Assembly: GCA_963700895.1 (NCBI GenBank)
Contig: CAVOZI010000011.1
Span: forward strand, 111,157 to 175,156
DNA length: 64,000 bases
Source of the DNA: Anderseniella sp963700895
GTDB lineage: Bacteria > Pseudomonadota > Alphaproteobacteria > Rhizobiales > Aestuariivirgaceae
Direction of reading: 5' to 3'
Position numbers and translations under genes: made by a program. The notes under the pieces were generated by a model that saw only the letters and a program-made list of their open reading frames with translations, was not told the origin of the DNA and made no database searches. Position 1 is the stretch's first letter; each line of letters begins with the position of its first letter. Positions 48,232 to 56,029 of this stretch are shown here, in pieces.

Positions 48232-50325
48232 TCAGCCCTCGATCTTCGAGAAGTCGGCCACGGCGAGCGTGGCCTCGCGGATGCGGTTGAGCAGCTTCAG
48301 CCGGTTTTCGCGGTAGGACGGATCGGCGTCGTTCACCGTCACCTTGTCGAAGAAGGCGTCGACGGGGGCGCGCAGCTTGGCGATGTGGCGCATAGCGGCG
48401 GTGAAGTCTTCTTCCTCCACGGCCTTTTTCGCGTTGGCTTCCGCCGCGGAGACGGCCCGGTGCAGGTCCTTCTCCCCGCCCTTGACCAGCAGCGAGGGTT
48501 GTGGCTGGCCGGAGAAGTCGCGGCCGTCCTTCTTCTCCTCGATGCGCAGGATGTTCGACGCGCGCTTGACGCCCGCGAGCAGGTTCTGCCCGTCGTCGGT
48601 GGCGAGGAAGTCGGAGAGCGCCTCGACCCGGCGCACGATCATCAGCAGGTCTCGAGTGCTTTCCATCCCGGGCATCATGACTTCTCGCCTCATCCCAAGC
48701 TGGAATACGGCGTCAACCAGATCGTGACGTGAACCACTATCGCGAAGCTGGACTTTCAGTCGATCGCCAAAGAAATCGATCAGGCTGAAAGTTGAGATGA
48801 CCGGATCGTGACCTTCGAACTGGCCGCAATGCTTAAGCAGAAGATGAACCAATTCCAGCCGCAACTCGCCCTCCAGCACGACGCGGATCACACCAAGCGC
48901 GGCGCGGCGCAGCGCATAGGGGTCTTTGGAACCGGTGGGCTTTTCGTCGATGGCCCAGAAGCCGACGAGCGTGTCGATCTTGTCGGCCAGCGCCACGGCC
49001 TGCGCCACCTTGCCGGACGGTACGTCGTCTGACGGTCCTTGCGGCTTGTAGTGGTCGCGGATGGCATCAGCGACGGCATCGTCCAGCCCCTCGGCGCGGG
49101 CATAATACGACCCCATCAGCCCCTGCAGTTCCGGAAACTCGCCGACCATCTCGGTCACGAGGTCGGTCTTGCACAGCTTGGCCGCCAGCTTCGCCTGCTC
49201 TACGTCCGCACCAATGATCTGCGCGATCTCGCCGGCCAGCGCCTCGATGCGGGCAACGCGCTCAGCCTGCGTGCCAAGCTTGGCGTGGAAGGTAATCTGT
49301 TCGAGTTTCGGCAGCCGGTCTTCCAGCTTGATCTTCCTGTCCTGCTCCCAGAAGAACTTGGCGTCGGACAGGCGCGCGGCGATGACCTTGTTGTTGCCCT
49401 CGACGATCTTGCTACCGCCGTCCTTGGCGATCAGGTTCGACACCAAAAGGTAGTTGTTCGACAGCCCGCCGTCCTTGCTGGCGACCGAGAAACACTTCTG
49501 GTGCGTCTTGATGGAGGTGATGATGACCTCTGGCGGCACATCAAGGAACGCCTTGTCGAACTCGCCCATCAGCACCACCGGCCATTCGACAAGGCCTGCC
49601 GTTTCGGCCAGCAGCGCCTCGTCCTCGATCAGGTCGAGGCCCTTGGCGAACGCCAGGTCCCTGGCGCTGGCGCGGATGGTGTCCATGCGCTCGTCGGTGC
49701 GCAGCATGACGTAATGCGCCTTGAGCCTGGTCTCGTAGTCCTCGAAATCCGACACAGTGAAGGCTTCAGGCCCCATGAACCGGTGGCCGCGGGTGACGTT
49801 GCCGGCCTCGATGCCATCCACGTCGAAGCCGACCACTTCGCCGTCGAACAGGCACAGGATGGATTGCAGCGGGCGCACCCAGCGAAGCTGCCCCGAGCCC
49901 CAGCGCATGGACTTGGGCCACGGGAACTTGCGGATCACGTCCGGCACCAGTCCGGCGATCACCCCGGCCGTGTCGCGGCCCGGCTTGTCGATGCGGGCGA
50001 CGTAGAACGAGCCCTTCTTCGGGTCCTCCACCACGTCGCACTGGTCGAGCGTCACGCCAGCCGATTTGAGAAAGCCCTGGATGGCCTGTTCCGGCGCGTC
50101 GGTGCGCGGTCCCTTGCGCTCTTCCTTCTGGTCGGCGGTGCGGGTGGCCAGGCCCGCCACGCACAGCGCCAGCCGGCGCGGGGTCACGTGGGCTTCCGCG
50201 CCTTCATAGGTCAGGCCCGCCTCCACCAGCCCGCCGGTGACGAGCTTCTTCAGGTCATCGGCCGCGCGCACCTGCATGCGGGCGGGAATTTCCTCGGAGA
50301 ACAGTTCGAGCAGAAGCTCAGCCAT
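48232..50325 (-). CDS. glyS: Glycyl-tRNA synthetase beta subunit
   Basis: 697 residues, full length. The beta subunit of the alpha2beta2 glycyl-tRNA synthetase binds and positions tRNA-Gly and carries an HD-like and anticodon-binding region. Recognisable blocks: ELLSEEIPARMQ (N-terminus), FPWPKSMRWG, EWPVVLMGEFD, KHQKCF and the C-terminal MRHIAKLRAPVDAFFDKVTV. A CDGSH gene lies between it and glyQ. Confidence 0.97.
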   Translation of the reverse strand: MAELLLELFSEEIPARMQVRAADDLKKLVTGGLVEAGLTYEGAEAHVTPRRLALCVAGLATRTADQKEERKGPRTDAPEQAIQGFLKSAGVTLDQCDVVEDPKKGSFYVARIDKPGRDTAGVIAGLVPDVIRKFPWPKSMRWGSGQLRWVRPLQSILCLFDGEVVGFDVDGIEAGNVTRGHRFMGPEAFTVSDFEDYETRLKAHYVMLRTDERMDTIRASARDLAFAKGLDLIEDEALLAETAGLVEWPVVLMGEFDKAFLDVPPEVIITSIKTHQKCFSVASKDGGLSNNYLLVSNLIAKDGGSKIVEGNNKVIAARLSDAKFFWEQDRKIKLEDRLPKLEQITFHAKLGTQAERVARIEALAGEIAQIIGADVEQAKLAAKLCKTDLVTEMVGEFPELQGLMGSYYARAEGLDDAVADAIRDHYKPQGPSDDVPSGKVAQAVALADKIDTLVGFWAIDEKPTGSKDPYALRRAALGVIRVVLEGELRLELVHLLLKHCGQFEGHDPVISTFSLIDFFGDRLKVQLRDSGSRHDLVDAVFQLGMRREVMMPGMESTRDLLMIVRRVEALSDFLATDDGQNLLAGVKRASNILRIEEKKDGRDFSGQPQPSLLVKGGEKDLHRAVSAAEANAKKAVEEEDFTAAMRHIAKLRAPVDAFFDKVTVNDADPSYRENRLKLLNRIREATLAVADFSKIEG

Positions 50326-50343
50326 GGAAGGGGTTCAGCTTTC

Positions 50344-50583
50344 TTATATCTTCGAGTGGGTGCCGTCGCAGAACGGCCCCTTGCCCGTATGCTTGCAGCC
50401 GCAGAAGAACTTCTTGCCCGTTGCATCGGCGGTCCACTGCATCGGCGCAAACTCGGAGCCCTGGTGCGAGCCGTCGCAGAACGGCTGCTTCGAGGACTTG
50501 CCGCAGGTGCACCAGAAATAGTTCTTGCCCTCTTCCACCTCGACCGGGATGGGCGATTTCTGCGCGATGACCGGATCAGCCAT
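50344..50583 (-). CDS. CDGSH iron-sulfur domain protein, tandem type
   Basis: 79 residues with two CDGSH motifs: CTCGKSSKQPFCDGSH and CGCKHTGKGPFCDGTH, each C-x-C-x(n)-C-x2-[ST]-x-GSH-like with three Cys and one His binding a [2Fe-2S] cluster. MitoNEET-type clusters are labile and redox- or pH-sensitive. It is inserted between glyQ and glyS in the same direction with 18- and 24-base gaps, so it is probably co-transcribed with the synthetase genes. Its role there is not known. Confidence 0.92.
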   Translation of the reverse strand: MADPVIAQKSPIPVEVEEGKNYFWCTCGKSSKQPFCDGSHQGSEFAPMQWTADATGKKFFCGCKHTGKGPFCDGTHSKI

Positions 50584-50607
50584 GATGATTTCCTCTGTTG
50601 TGACGAT

Positions 50608-51555
50608 TTATGCAGCCGCGCTGCCGCCGGCGGTCCTGGCCCAGGCCTCGCAGCAGCCCTTGGCCAGTTCGCGCACGCGCAGGATGTAGGCCTGGCGCTC
50701 GGTGACGGAAATGACGCCGCGCGCATCGAGCAGGTTGAACACGTGGCTGGCCTTGATGCACTGGTCATAGGCCGGCAGCGCCATCAGGTGCCTGTCACCA
50801 TGATCGCCCGCCGCCAGCAGTGCCTTGCACTCGGCCTCGGCGTCCTCGAAGTGGCGCAGCAGCTTTTCGGTGTTGGCGTGTTCGAAATTGTGCCGCGAGT
50901 ATTCCTGCTCGGCCTGCAGGAAAACATCGCCATAGGAAATGCGTTCAGCACCCTTGCGGCCGTTGAAGTTCAGGTCATAGACATTGTCCACGCCCTGCAC
51001 GTACATGGCGAGACGCTCGAGCCCGTAGGTCAGTTCGCCCGAGACCGGGTGACAGTCAATGCCGCCGACCTGCTGGAAATAGGTGAACTGCGACACTTCC
51101 ATGCCGTCGCACCAGACCTCCCAGCCGAGCCCCCAGGCGCCCAGCGTCGGGCTTTCCCAGTCGTCCTCGACGAAGCGGATGTCGTGGTTGTCGCGGTCGA
51201 TGCCGATGGCGTAGAGCGAACCGAGGTAAAGCTCCTGCAGGTCGTTCGGCGAGGGCTTCAGGATCACCTGGTACTGGTAGTAATGCTGCAGCCGGTTGGG
51301 GTTCTCGCCATAGCGGCCATCCTTGGGCCGGCGCGAGGGCTGCACATAGGCAGCCTTCCACGGGTTCGGCCCGACCGAGCGCAGCGTGGTTGCCGGATGA
51401 AAGGTGCCGGCGCCCACTTCCATGTCGTAAGGCTGCAGGATGACGCAGCCATGGCCCGCCCAGTACTGGTGCAGGGTGAGAATGAGGTCCTGGAACGATG
51501 CCTTCGGGTTGAGGCCGGGCAAAGCGGTCATCGGCGGGTGCCACACTTCATGCAA
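50608..51555 (-). CDS. glyQ: Glycyl-tRNA synthetase alpha subunit
   Basis: 315 residues. The alpha subunit holds the class II catalytic site: FQDLILTLHQYWAGHGCVI, LQPYDMEVGAGTFHPATTLR, PSRRPKDGRYGENPNRLQHY and GSLYAIGIDRDNHDIRFVED. ATG 51555 adds eight residues before a second candidate ATG (51531, MTALPG); neither has an obvious ribosome binding site. Gene order upstream: S49 peptidase, small ORF, glyQ. Confidence 0.97.
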   Translation of the reverse strand: MHEVWHPPMTALPGLNPKASFQDLILTLHQYWAGHGCVILQPYDMEVGAGTFHPATTLRSVGPNPWKAAYVQPSRRPKDGRYGENPNRLQHYYQYQVILKPSPNDLQELYLGSLYAIGIDRDNHDIRFVEDDWESPTLGAWGLGWEVWCDGMEVSQFTYFQQVGGIDCHPVSGELTYGLERLAMYVQGVDNVYDLNFNGRKGAERISYGDVFLQAEQEYSRHNFEHANTEKLLRHFEDAEAECKALLAAGDHGDRHLMALPAYDQCIKASHVFNLLDARGVISVTERQAYILRVRELAKGCCEAWARTAGGSAAA

Positions 51556-51651
51556 ACGGGTTGGCGTGAATCGCGCGCGAACCTATTGCGCCTGCGAAGT
51601 GCGGTCAAGGCAACTGAGGGAGCGCAAGCGGTCGGGCTGCCCGCCGGGCTG

Positions 51652-51831
51652 TCAGTCTTCGGGATAGTAGACGCCGGTTTCCGGGTCCTGACGCAAGCGG
51701 CGGCCCTTCACGGCAGCGCGGTCTTCGGTGCGGACCTTGACGCGCGAGCGGGCCTGCGCCTCCGCGAGTTTCTTCGCCACCACGTAGGACACGGCCAGTC
51801 CGACCCCGGCGATGAGAAGCTTGTACAGCAT
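51652..51831 (-). CDS. Small membrane-anchored basic protein upstream of glyQ
   Basis: 59 residues (MLYKLLIAGVGLAVSYVVAK onward). One hydrophobic N-terminal segment, then a basic stretch (KLAEAQARSRVKVRTEDRAA) and a C-terminal RLRQDPETGVYYPED. AAGGG lies 9-10 bases before the ATG. Such short proteins with a DPETGVY ending occur next to glyQ in other alphaproteobacteria as I recall, but this is memory, not a search. Likely part of the S49 peptidase-glyQ transcript. Confidence 0.72.
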   Translation of the reverse strand: MLYKLLIAGVGLAVSYVVAKKLAEAQARSRVKVRTEDRAAVKGRRLRQDPETGVYYPED

Positions 51832-51875
51832 GAAAGCGGTGCCCTTTCAGATGAATGGCCAGACAGCCGAAACAG

Positions 51876-52793
51876 TTACAAACCGTAACGAGACCACAAA
51901 GCGCGCTCTTCCGCAAGGGTCATGGCGCGCTCCAGCGCGGCGCCGGCGGCGGTTCCCGCAGCATGGTCAACGCCCGATTGCATCGCCTTGCCGCCGCCCG
52001 GCACAAGCAGCTTGCGCAGCGACAGGCCGGAGCGGGCGTCCACGGTGCGAATGATCACGTCGTCGCCGAAGCGCTCGCGCAAGGTGGTGTGCAGGCTGCC
52101 TATGCCGTCCACCAGACCAAGCTCCAGCGCCTTGCCGCCAGACCAGAACAACCCGGAAAACAGCTCCTTTTCCTCGCCCTTGAGCTTGCCGCCCCGGCGG
52201 TCGCGCACGATGTCCTTGAACGCCTCGTGCACGTCGAGCTGCAGCGACTTGAGGTGCTCCACGTCTTCCTTCTTTTCCGGCAGGAACGGGTCCAGAACGG
52301 ACTTGTTGGTGCCGGCGGTGTAGACGCGGCGTTCGACGCCCACCTTCTTCAAGGCGCCGGCGAAGCCAAAACCGGCGGAAATCACGCCGATCGAGCCGAC
52401 GATGGAACTCTTGTCGGCGAATACCTCGTCGCCCGCCATGGCCAGCAGGTAACCGCCCGAGGCGGCGACGTCCTCGCAGAACACCATGACCTTGACGCCG
52501 GTTTCCTCCGACAGCTGGCGGATGCGGCTGTGGATCAGGGTGGACTGGACCGGCGAGCCGCCGGGCGAGTTGATCGAGAACGCTACCGCGGCAAGGCCGG
52601 GAATGGCAAATGCGGCTTCAAGCGTATCCTCGATGCCGGCCATGGACAGCGACGGCGAAAACGGCCGATCCATCCCGATAGCGCCCTTGAGCCTGACATG
52701 GGCAACGAACTTGCGCTTGCCACGGGCAAGCCTGGTCAGCCAGCCGGGTTCGGGGTTCTTGCCCTTCTTCTTGCGGGACTTGCGGCTCAGCAT
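51876..52793 (-). CDS. S49-family signal peptide peptidase-like protease (SppA/SohB type)
   Basis: 305 residues. Catalytic Ser in ASGGYLLAMAGDE with the downstream catalytic Lys region DKSSIVGSIGV, plus INSPGGSPVQ, as in S49 serine proteases that digest signal peptides in membranes. The N-terminus is strongly basic (MLSRKSRKKKGKNPE) rather than a clear TM segment. No obvious partner. It is followed 44 bases downstream by the 59-residue gene. Confidence 0.9.
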   Translation of the reverse strand: MLSRKSRKKKGKNPEPGWLTRLARGKRKFVAHVRLKGAIGMDRPFSPSLSMAGIEDTLEAAFAIPGLAAVAFSINSPGGSPVQSTLIHSRIRQLSEETGVKVMVFCEDVAASGGYLLAMAGDEVFADKSSIVGSIGVISAGFGFAGALKKVGVERRVYTAGTNKSVLDPFLPEKKEDVEHLKSLQLDVHEAFKDIVRDRRGGKLKGEEKELFSGLFWSGGKALELGLVDGIGSLHTTLRERFGDDVIIRTVDARSGLSLRKLLVPGGGKAMQSGVDHAAGTAAGAALERAMTLAEERALWSRYGL

Positions 52794-52871
52794 GCGGGTC
52801 AGTGCTCCCCCGGGTCATGATATGGAATCTACGTGCCGGTGAACATGGTGCGCGGGCAGGCGCTTCGCAAG

Positions 52872-53678
52872 TCAGTCGAAATCCAGCGCCGAACCATGAC
52901 GCAGAACGGCGTCGACCTCAGACAGGAAGCCACCGCCCTCGCCGCCGTGCAGCACCAGCCCCGGCAGCAGCCGCATCGGCGCCTTCGAGCCGCGGGTGCC
53001 GCGCACGATGACCCGGGAGGCTGCATCTTCGCGGCGCGAGCGCATGGGCAGGACGGTGAGATTGCCAAGGCGCGTCTCCATGGCCGCCAGCAGGCGCGGC
53101 AAGGAACTTGCCGGATGGATGACCGACACGGTGCCGCGCGGGCGCACCAGCCCTGCCATCACCTTGATCCAGGCATCGAGTGCGCCGGGCTTCAGCAGGT
53201 GGGCCTGGGCGCGCAGCGCATCGGCCGGGGCCTGCACCGAGGTCTCCTCGAAGAACGGCGGGTTGGCGTAGGCATGGGCGAAGCTGGCCGGCGCCGGCCA
53301 GTCGGCATCGTCGTGGCGCATGCTTTCGGTAAGGTCGCCCTTGAGCACCCTTATGCGGCCTTCAAGACCGTTACGGCGGGCGTTCTCCTCGGCGATCATG
53401 GCGTATCGCGCGGCGATCTCGATGCCGGTGACCTGCACCTCCGGCAGTCTGCGGGCGAGGCAGGCCGCAGCGATGCCGGTGCCGATACCGGCTTCGAACA
53501 CCTGGTCGCCGGGCGCTGCCGGAATGGAGGCTGCCAGCAGCACGGCGTCTATGCCGGCGCGGTAGCCCTTTTCCGGCTGCAGCATCTGCAGCTTGCCGCC
53601 CAGAAAAGCGTCATCGGAAAGCCCGGCCTTGCCGCCCGGTTCGCGCGGTTCGCCCATTGCGTTGAATTCGTCCAGCAT
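52872..53678 (-). CDS. tRNA1(Val) adenine-N6 methyltransferase-like protein
   Basis: 268 residues. Rossmann methyltransferase with VFEAGIGTGIAAACLARRLP (motif I) and the N6-adenine signature AYANPPFFEE. Overall layout, including the N-terminal LQMLQPEKGYRAGIDAVLLA, resembles YfiC/TrmN6. The RNA target in this organism is unknown. It precedes a gap and then the S49 gene on the same strand. Confidence 0.85.
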   Translation of the reverse strand: MLDEFNAMGEPREPGGKAGLSDDAFLGGKLQMLQPEKGYRAGIDAVLLAASIPAAPGDQVFEAGIGTGIAAACLARRLPEVQVTGIEIAARYAMIAEENARRNGLEGRIRVLKGDLTESMRHDDADWPAPASFAHAYANPPFFEETSVQAPADALRAQAHLLKPGALDAWIKVMAGLVRPRGTVSVIHPASSLPRLLAAMETRLGNLTVLPMRSRREDAASRVIVRGTRGSKAPMRLLPGLVLHGGEGGGFLSEVDAVLRHGSALDFD

Positions 53679-53708
53679 GGCCCTGTCTCCGCAAGCCCTT
53701 GATCCACG

Positions 53709-53939
53709 TCATCGGCCGGGTGCGCTCAGCTGGTCGCGCAAGCCCGCCTCCGCCAGCAGCCGCCGGGCCTGGTGTTCGTCGTCCGCGGACACCATCACCC
53801 GTCTCGGCAATACGCCGACGGAGCCTTCCAGCACGCTCATGTGAGCATCGAAAACGATGGCCGCCAAGCCTTCCTGCTGAAGCAGGTCAACAATGTATGA
53901 CACGAGAACCATGTCGTTGGAGCGAAGAAGTTCACGCAT
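53709..53939 (-). CDS. DUF2007-family protein
   Basis: 76 residues from ATG 53939 (MRELLRSNDMVLVSYIVDLL). The pattern LLQQEGLAAIVFDAHMSVLEG then RVMVSADDEHQARRLLAEAG fits the small DUF2007 beta-alpha domain, sometimes called a signal-transducing protein. Function unproven. It is divergent from the polyprenyl synthase and precedes the TrmN6-like gene by 30 bases. Confidence 0.85.
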   Translation of the reverse strand: MRELLRSNDMVLVSYIVDLLQQEGLAAIVFDAHMSVLEGSVGVLPRRVMVSADDEHQARRLLAEAGLRDQLSAPGR

Positions 53940-53957
53940 TGGCGGTTTTTCTGCGGT

Positions 53958-53984
53958 TTGCCGGGCTTGCCGGGCTTGCCGGGG
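53958..53984. repeat. Three tandem 9-base repeats in a divergent promoter region
   Basis: TTGCCGGGC occurs twice and TTGCCGGGG once, head to tail, just upstream of the DUF2007 gene. It could be polymerase slippage or a binding site; I see no further sign of function. Confidence 0.5.
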
Positions 53985-54100
53985 TGGATCGACCACAGTT
54001 TATCCGCATCAAGCTCGTGCGGCCATAGAACGCTTGTCGCCCGTGGTCATGCCGCCTATTGTGACGGCATATATGGTTTTTCTGGCGGCGGAGTGAATTG

Positions 54101-55120
54101 GTGGGTGTAGTTGTTCCATTGAGTGCAGCGGAGGCGAAAGAGGCCAGTCTTGCGCCCTTGCTGAAGCTTGTTGCGGCCGACATGGAGAAGGTCAACGCGC
54201 AGATCCTCAGCCATGCGCAGTCGCACGTGGACCTCATTCCGCAGCTGGCGCAGCATCTGATCGATTCCGGCGGCAAGCGGCTTCGCCCCATGCTGACCAT
54301 CGCGACGGCGCGCATGTGCGGCTACGGCCGGGGCAACCACCATGTGGACCTCGCCACGGCAGTGGAGTTCATGCACACCGCCACGCTTCTTCATGACGAC
54401 GTGGTAGACGAAAGCGACCTGCGCCGGGGCCGGCGCACGGCGCGGCTGATCTGGGGCAACCAGGCCAGCGTGCTGGTCGGCGACTACCTGCTCGGCCAGG
54501 CTTTCCGCATCATGGTGTCGACGGGTTCGCTCGAAGCCTTGAGCGTACTGTCGGACGCTGCCGCCATCATCGCCGAGGGCGAAGTGATGCAGCTGGCGGC
54601 CGCCCACAACACCGCGACGACCGAAGACGCCTATCTGCGCGTCATCAACGCCAAGACGGCGGCGTTGTTTTCCGCCGCCGCAGAGGTGGGCGCCATCGTC
54701 GCGGGCCGCTCGCAGGCCGAGCGCGAGGCACTGGAATCCTATGGCCGCAATCTCGGCATCGCCTTCCAGCTGGTCGATGACGCACTGGATTATTCCGGCA
54801 AGCAGGCGCAACTGGGCAAAAGCATCGGCGACGACTTCCGCGAAGGCAAGATCACCCTGCCGGTGGTGCTGTCGTACCGGCGCGGTGACGAGAAGCAGCG
54901 TGAATTCTGGAAGCGGGTGATGGAGCAGGGCGACCAGCGCGAGGGCGATCTCGACCACGCCATCCAGCTGATGAACCAGCACGGCGCCATTGACGACACC
55001 ATTGACCGGGCCCGCCACTATGGCGCCATTGCACGCGATGCGCTGGAGATCTTCCCGGACAGCGACTACAAGGCCGCCCTGGTCGATGCCATCGGATTTT
55101 CCGTGGCCCGGGCGCATTGA
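54101..55120 (+). CDS. ispB: Polyprenyl diphosphate synthase (octa-/decaprenyl type)
   Basis: 339 residues from GTG 54101, which has GGAG 7 bases upstream. Condenses isopentenyl units to the side chain of ubiquinone. First Asp-rich motif in LLHDDVVDESD and second in LVDDALDYSG, with GGKRLRP near the N-terminus. The product chain length cannot be decided from sequence; ubiquinone-10 producers use a decaprenyl form. It is convergent with ispE, another isoprenoid gene, 16 bases apart. Confidence 0.93.
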   Translation: MGVVVPLSAAEAKEASLAPLLKLVAADMEKVNAQILSHAQSHVDLIPQLAQHLIDSGGKRLRPMLTIATARMCGYGRGNHHVDLATAVEFMHTATLLHDDVVDESDLRRGRRTARLIWGNQASVLVGDYLLGQAFRIMVSTGSLEALSVLSDAAAIIAEGEVMQLAAAHNTATTEDAYLRVINAKTAALFSAAAEVGAIVAGRSQAEREALESYGRNLGIAFQLVDDALDYSGKQAQLGKSIGDDFREGKITLPVVLSYRRGDEKQREFWKRVMEQGDQREGDLDHAIQLMNQHGAIDDTIDRARHYGAIARDALEIFPDSDYKAALVDAIGFSVARAH

Positions 55121-55136
55121 TGCTAACAGGCCGCCA

Positions 55137-55997
55137 CTAGACCAGCCTCGTCGGGGCGGCCCACCAGCCGGGATGGGCGGCCTTGAGCGCGGCGGCCGCG
55201 GCAGTCGCAGAGGGGGCGTCTTCATACAATCCGAAGCAGGTGTCGCCGGAGCCGCTCATGCGGGCAAGCCGGCAGCCTTGCGTTGCGGCCAGCGCCGCGA
55301 GCACCTCGCCAATCACCGGTTGCAGCGCGCTTGCGGCGGGCTGCAGGTCGTTGCGGCATGCGCCCAACCAGCCCAGACATGCCGGGCCAGCCGGAATGGC
55401 GCCCATGTCCGAGCCAGCAGCTTCGCCCGGCGCCAGCGCCAGCGCCTTGAAGATCGCGGCGGTTGACACGCCCACCAGCGGGTTGACCAGCACCGCATGA
55501 AGCGGCGGCGCATCGGCCCACGCCTCGATGTCCTCGCCGATGCCGCGCATCCGGCAGGCGGTGGAACGAAGGCATACGGGCACGTCGGCGCCAAGTTGCA
55601 GGGCGATTTGCGCCAGCCGGTCGGGTCCGATGTCGAGATCATTGAAGCCGGTGACCGCCTTGAGCGCAGCCGCCGCATCGGCCGAGCCGCCGCCGATGCC
55701 GGAGGCAACCGGCAGGTTCTTCTCCAGCGTGATGTGGCACGGACGCACCTTGCCGGGGCATTCGGCCTCAAGTGCGGCCACCGCCTTGAGCACCAGGTTG
55801 CCGCTGTCCGTCTCAAGGCCTTCGCCGAACGGCCCGGTGATGGTCAGCACCGTCTCGTCAGCCGGGGCGATCGTCAGCACGTCGCCGGCATCGGCAGCGA
55901 ACATCACGGCGGAGTCAAGCAGGTGATAGCCATCGGCGCGGCGGCCGGTCACGTGCAGGGCAAGGTTGATCTTGGCCGCAGCAAAGACGCTGGACAT
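55137..55997 (-). CDS. ispE: 4-diphosphocytidyl-2-C-methyl-D-erythritol kinase
   Basis: 286 residues. GHMP kinase of the MEP (non-mevalonate) isoprenoid pathway. Conserved segments: AAKINLALHVTGRRADGYH, the glycine-rich ATP loop PVASGIGGGSADAAAAL and the C-terminal MSGSGDTCFGLYE. It starts 33 bases after the TPR gene stop on the same strand, so they may share a transcript. Confidence 0.95.
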   Translation of the reverse strand: MSSVFAAAKINLALHVTGRRADGYHLLDSAVMFAADAGDVLTIAPADETVLTITGPFGEGLETDSGNLVLKAVAALEAECPGKVRPCHITLEKNLPVASGIGGGSADAAAALKAVTGFNDLDIGPDRLAQIALQLGADVPVCLRSTACRMRGIGEDIEAWADAPPLHAVLVNPLVGVSTAAIFKALALAPGEAAGSDMGAIPAGPACLGWLGACRNDLQPAASALQPVIGEVLAALAATQGCRLARMSGSGDTCFGLYEDAPSATAAAAALKAAHPGWWAAPTRLV

Positions 55998-56029
55998 GGG
56001 CTACAGACCTCGAAACCGGTTGCCGAAAC

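Noticed and set aside
49039..51888. 949-codon plus-strand open frame across glyS, CDGSH and glyQ
   Set aside because: Antisense shadow of three well supported genes; repetitive Arg/Gly/Leu/Val composition and no domain.
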